The notes under the pieces are model-generated. The model had not been told where the DNA came from and ran no database searches. It was given only the letters and a program-made list of their open reading frames with translations. Positions 62,919 through 64,000 of a stretch of 64,000 bases of DNA are shown here, one piece after another. Position 1 is the stretch's first letter. The number at the start of each line of letters is the position of its first letter. The position numbers and the translations under genes were made by a program. Location: contig NZ_JAPPUW010000001.1 of assembly GCF_026712205.1 (NCBI RefSeq), positions 410,956 to 474,955 on the forward strand. The letters run 5' to 3'. Source of the stretch: Pelomonas aquatica. GTDB lineage: Bacteria > Pseudomonadota > Gammaproteobacteria > Burkholderiales > Burkholderiaceae_C.

Positions 62919-63880
62919 AGCGCCTCGTTTCCGCGCCGTCGTTCACCGCCTGGGTCAGCGTCGCGCTGATGGCCCTGCTCTTCCTGGCCGGCGCCGGCAG
63001 CTACACCGGCTTCGCGTCCACGCAGGTGCTGCTGAACCTGCTCATCGACAACGCCTTCCTGCTCGTCATCGCGGTGGGCATGAGCTTCGTCATCCTGTCC
63101 GGCGGCATCGACCTGTCGGTGGGCTCGGTGCTGGCGCTGACGACGATGGTGGCCGCCTGGCTGCTGCAGGTCGCGCACTGGCCGGCGGAACTCGTCATCG
63201 TGCTGGTGCTGTTAGGCGGGGCTGCCTTCGGTGCGCTGCAGGGCCTGGTGATTCACGTTTTCAAGCTGCAGGCCTTCATCGTCACGCTGGCCGGCATGTT
63301 CCTGGCGCGCGGGCTGTGCTTCCTCATCAGCGTGGACAGCATCACCATCGACGCGCCGCTCTTCGTCACGTTGTCGCAGACGCAGATCCCGCTCCCTGGC
63401 GGTGCCTTCCTGTCGCCCGGCGCGGTCATTGCGCTGCTCGTGCTCGGCGCCGGGCTGTGGATCGCCCACGGCACGGCCTTCGGCCGCACGGTCTACGCGC
63501 TGGGCGGCAACGAGGCCTCGGCACTGATGATGGGCCTGGCGGTCGGCCGGACCCAGGTCGCCGTCTATGCGCTCAGCGGCTTCTGCGCGTCGCTGGCCGG
63601 GCTGTTGTTCGCGTTCTACATGCTCAGCGGCTACGGCCAGCATGCGCAGGGGGTGGAGCTGGACGCCATCGCCGCCGTCGTCATCGGCGGCACCGTGCTG
63701 ACGGGCGGTTATGGCTATGTGGCCGGTGCGCTGTCGGGCGTGCTGGTGCTCGGGCTGATCCAGACGCTGATCGCCTTCGACGGCACGCTCAGTTCCTGGT
63801 GGACGAAGATCGTCATCGGCGGCCTGCTGTTCCTGTTCTGCGCGGTGCAGCGCCTGCTGGCGCCAAGAGCGAAGCATTAG
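62915..63880 (+). CDS. yjfF: sugar ABC transporter permease (YjfF-like)
   Basis: 321 aa, same fold as the preceding permease: AVGMSFVILSGGIDLSVGSVLALT, HVFKLQAFIVTLAGMFLARGLCFLIS, and the loop GVELDAIAAVVIGGTVLTGGYGYVAG. The ATG at 62915 overlaps the ytfT stop (ATGA). It completes the YtfQ-R-T-YjfF set; such systems also occur as arabinose transporters in other Proteobacteria. The stop at 63880 is the last confirmed coding base; the remaining 120 bp show no gene I can support. Confidence 0.92.
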   Translation: MKRLVSAPSFTAWVSVALMALLFLAGAGSYTGFASTQVLLNLLIDNAFLLVIAVGMSFVILSGGIDLSVGSVLALTTMVAAWLLQVAHWPAELVIVLVLLGGAAFGALQGLVIHVFKLQAFIVTLAGMFLARGLCFLISVDSITIDAPLFVTLSQTQIPLPGGAFLSPGAVIALLVLGAGLWIAHGTAFGRTVYALGGNEASALMMGLAVGRTQVAVYALSGFCASLAGLLFAFYMLSGYGQHAQGVELDAIAAVVIGGTVLTGGYGYVAGALSGVLVLGLIQTLIAFDGTLSSWWTKIVIGGLLFLFCAVQRLLAPRAKH

Positions 63881-64000
63881 CCCGAAGTTCCAGCGCTCGT
63901 TGAGCGAGATTGCCTTGCGCCACAAGGACTTGGCGTGAGATCGGAGTTCCAGCTACTGCCTACAGGCGGATCTGCTGGATCAGCTCAAGCGCGTGGCGCT

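Noticed and set aside
63881..64000. Possible C-terminus of a minus-strand gene (reading ...RHALELIQQIRL and stop at 63960-63962)
   Set aside because: Only about 13 codons are inside the window, too little to judge.

Overview
This is a high-GC (roughly 70% by eye) window with short intergenic gaps and many ATGA/GTGA stop-start overlaps. The gene content fits a Burkholderiales betaproteobacterium, most likely of the Roseateles/Mitsuaria/Rubrivivax/Pelomonas kind. That placement is an inference from gene families and style; no rRNA or other phylogenetic marker is present. I recognise no tRNA, rRNA, CRISPR array or intact insertion sequence.

Layout. 1-4.4 kb: 5' part of a TonB-dependent receptor (leaves the window), a Suv3-like RNA helicase and a small unknown gene. 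4.5-5.2 kb: a two-gene MntA/HepT toxin-antitoxin module. 5.1-8.5 kb: a large lipoprotein joining a polysaccharide deacetylase, a caspase-like peptidase, an EF-hand loop and TPRs, with an unknown protein directly behind it. 8.6-10.1 kb: an arsR-arsC-aquaglyceroporin arsenic operon. 10.2-14.6 kb: metallo-beta-lactamase-fold hydrolase, cupin, and a histidine kinase/response regulator pair. 14.6-15.3 kb: copy A of a long palindromic intergenic element. 15.4-19.8 kb: SPFH protein, SH3-like exported protein and a GAF histidine kinase. 19.9-25.3 kb: an ECF42-type sigma-factor cluster with two YCII/DGPF proteins, SRPBCC and VOC proteins and a GST. 25.4-29.2 kb: DUF2242 lipoprotein, a divergent LysR/oxidoreductase pair, an exported unknown, OsmC. 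29.2-33.0 kb: a NitT/TauT-type ABC transporter with SCO and cupredoxin genes inside its operon. 33.1-34.4 kb: glutamate dehydrogenase. 34.5-42.3 kb: a type I restriction-modification operon with an AlbA/Schlafen-like gene between hsdS and hsdM. 42.3-45.7 kb: Kef-type antiporter and an acyl-CoA dehydrogenase.

45.9-63.9 kb is a plant-arabinan utilisation locus. It holds a TonB-dependent receptor, two GH43 enzymes, a GH51 and a GH127/146 arabinofuranosidase, L-arabinonate dehydratase, alpha-ketoglutarate semialdehyde dehydrogenase and a YtfQRT-YjfF-type furanose ABC importer. Together these suggest uptake of arabino-oligosaccharides across the outer membrane, trimming to arabinose, import, and oxidation to 2-oxoglutarate by the non-phosphorylating route. 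The receptor and the dehydratase gene share a 33-bp upstream box, probably a common promoter/operator. Copy B of the palindromic element sits between the binding-protein gene and the ATPase gene of the importer.

The most unusual observations are: (1) the two palindromic elements, whose flanks lie in the same orientation while their cores are inverted relative to each other; (2) the deacetylase-caspase fusion lipoprotein; (3) the shared promoter box of the arabinan regulon; (4) the extended ECF42 cluster; (5) the transporter operon carrying SCO and cupredoxin genes.
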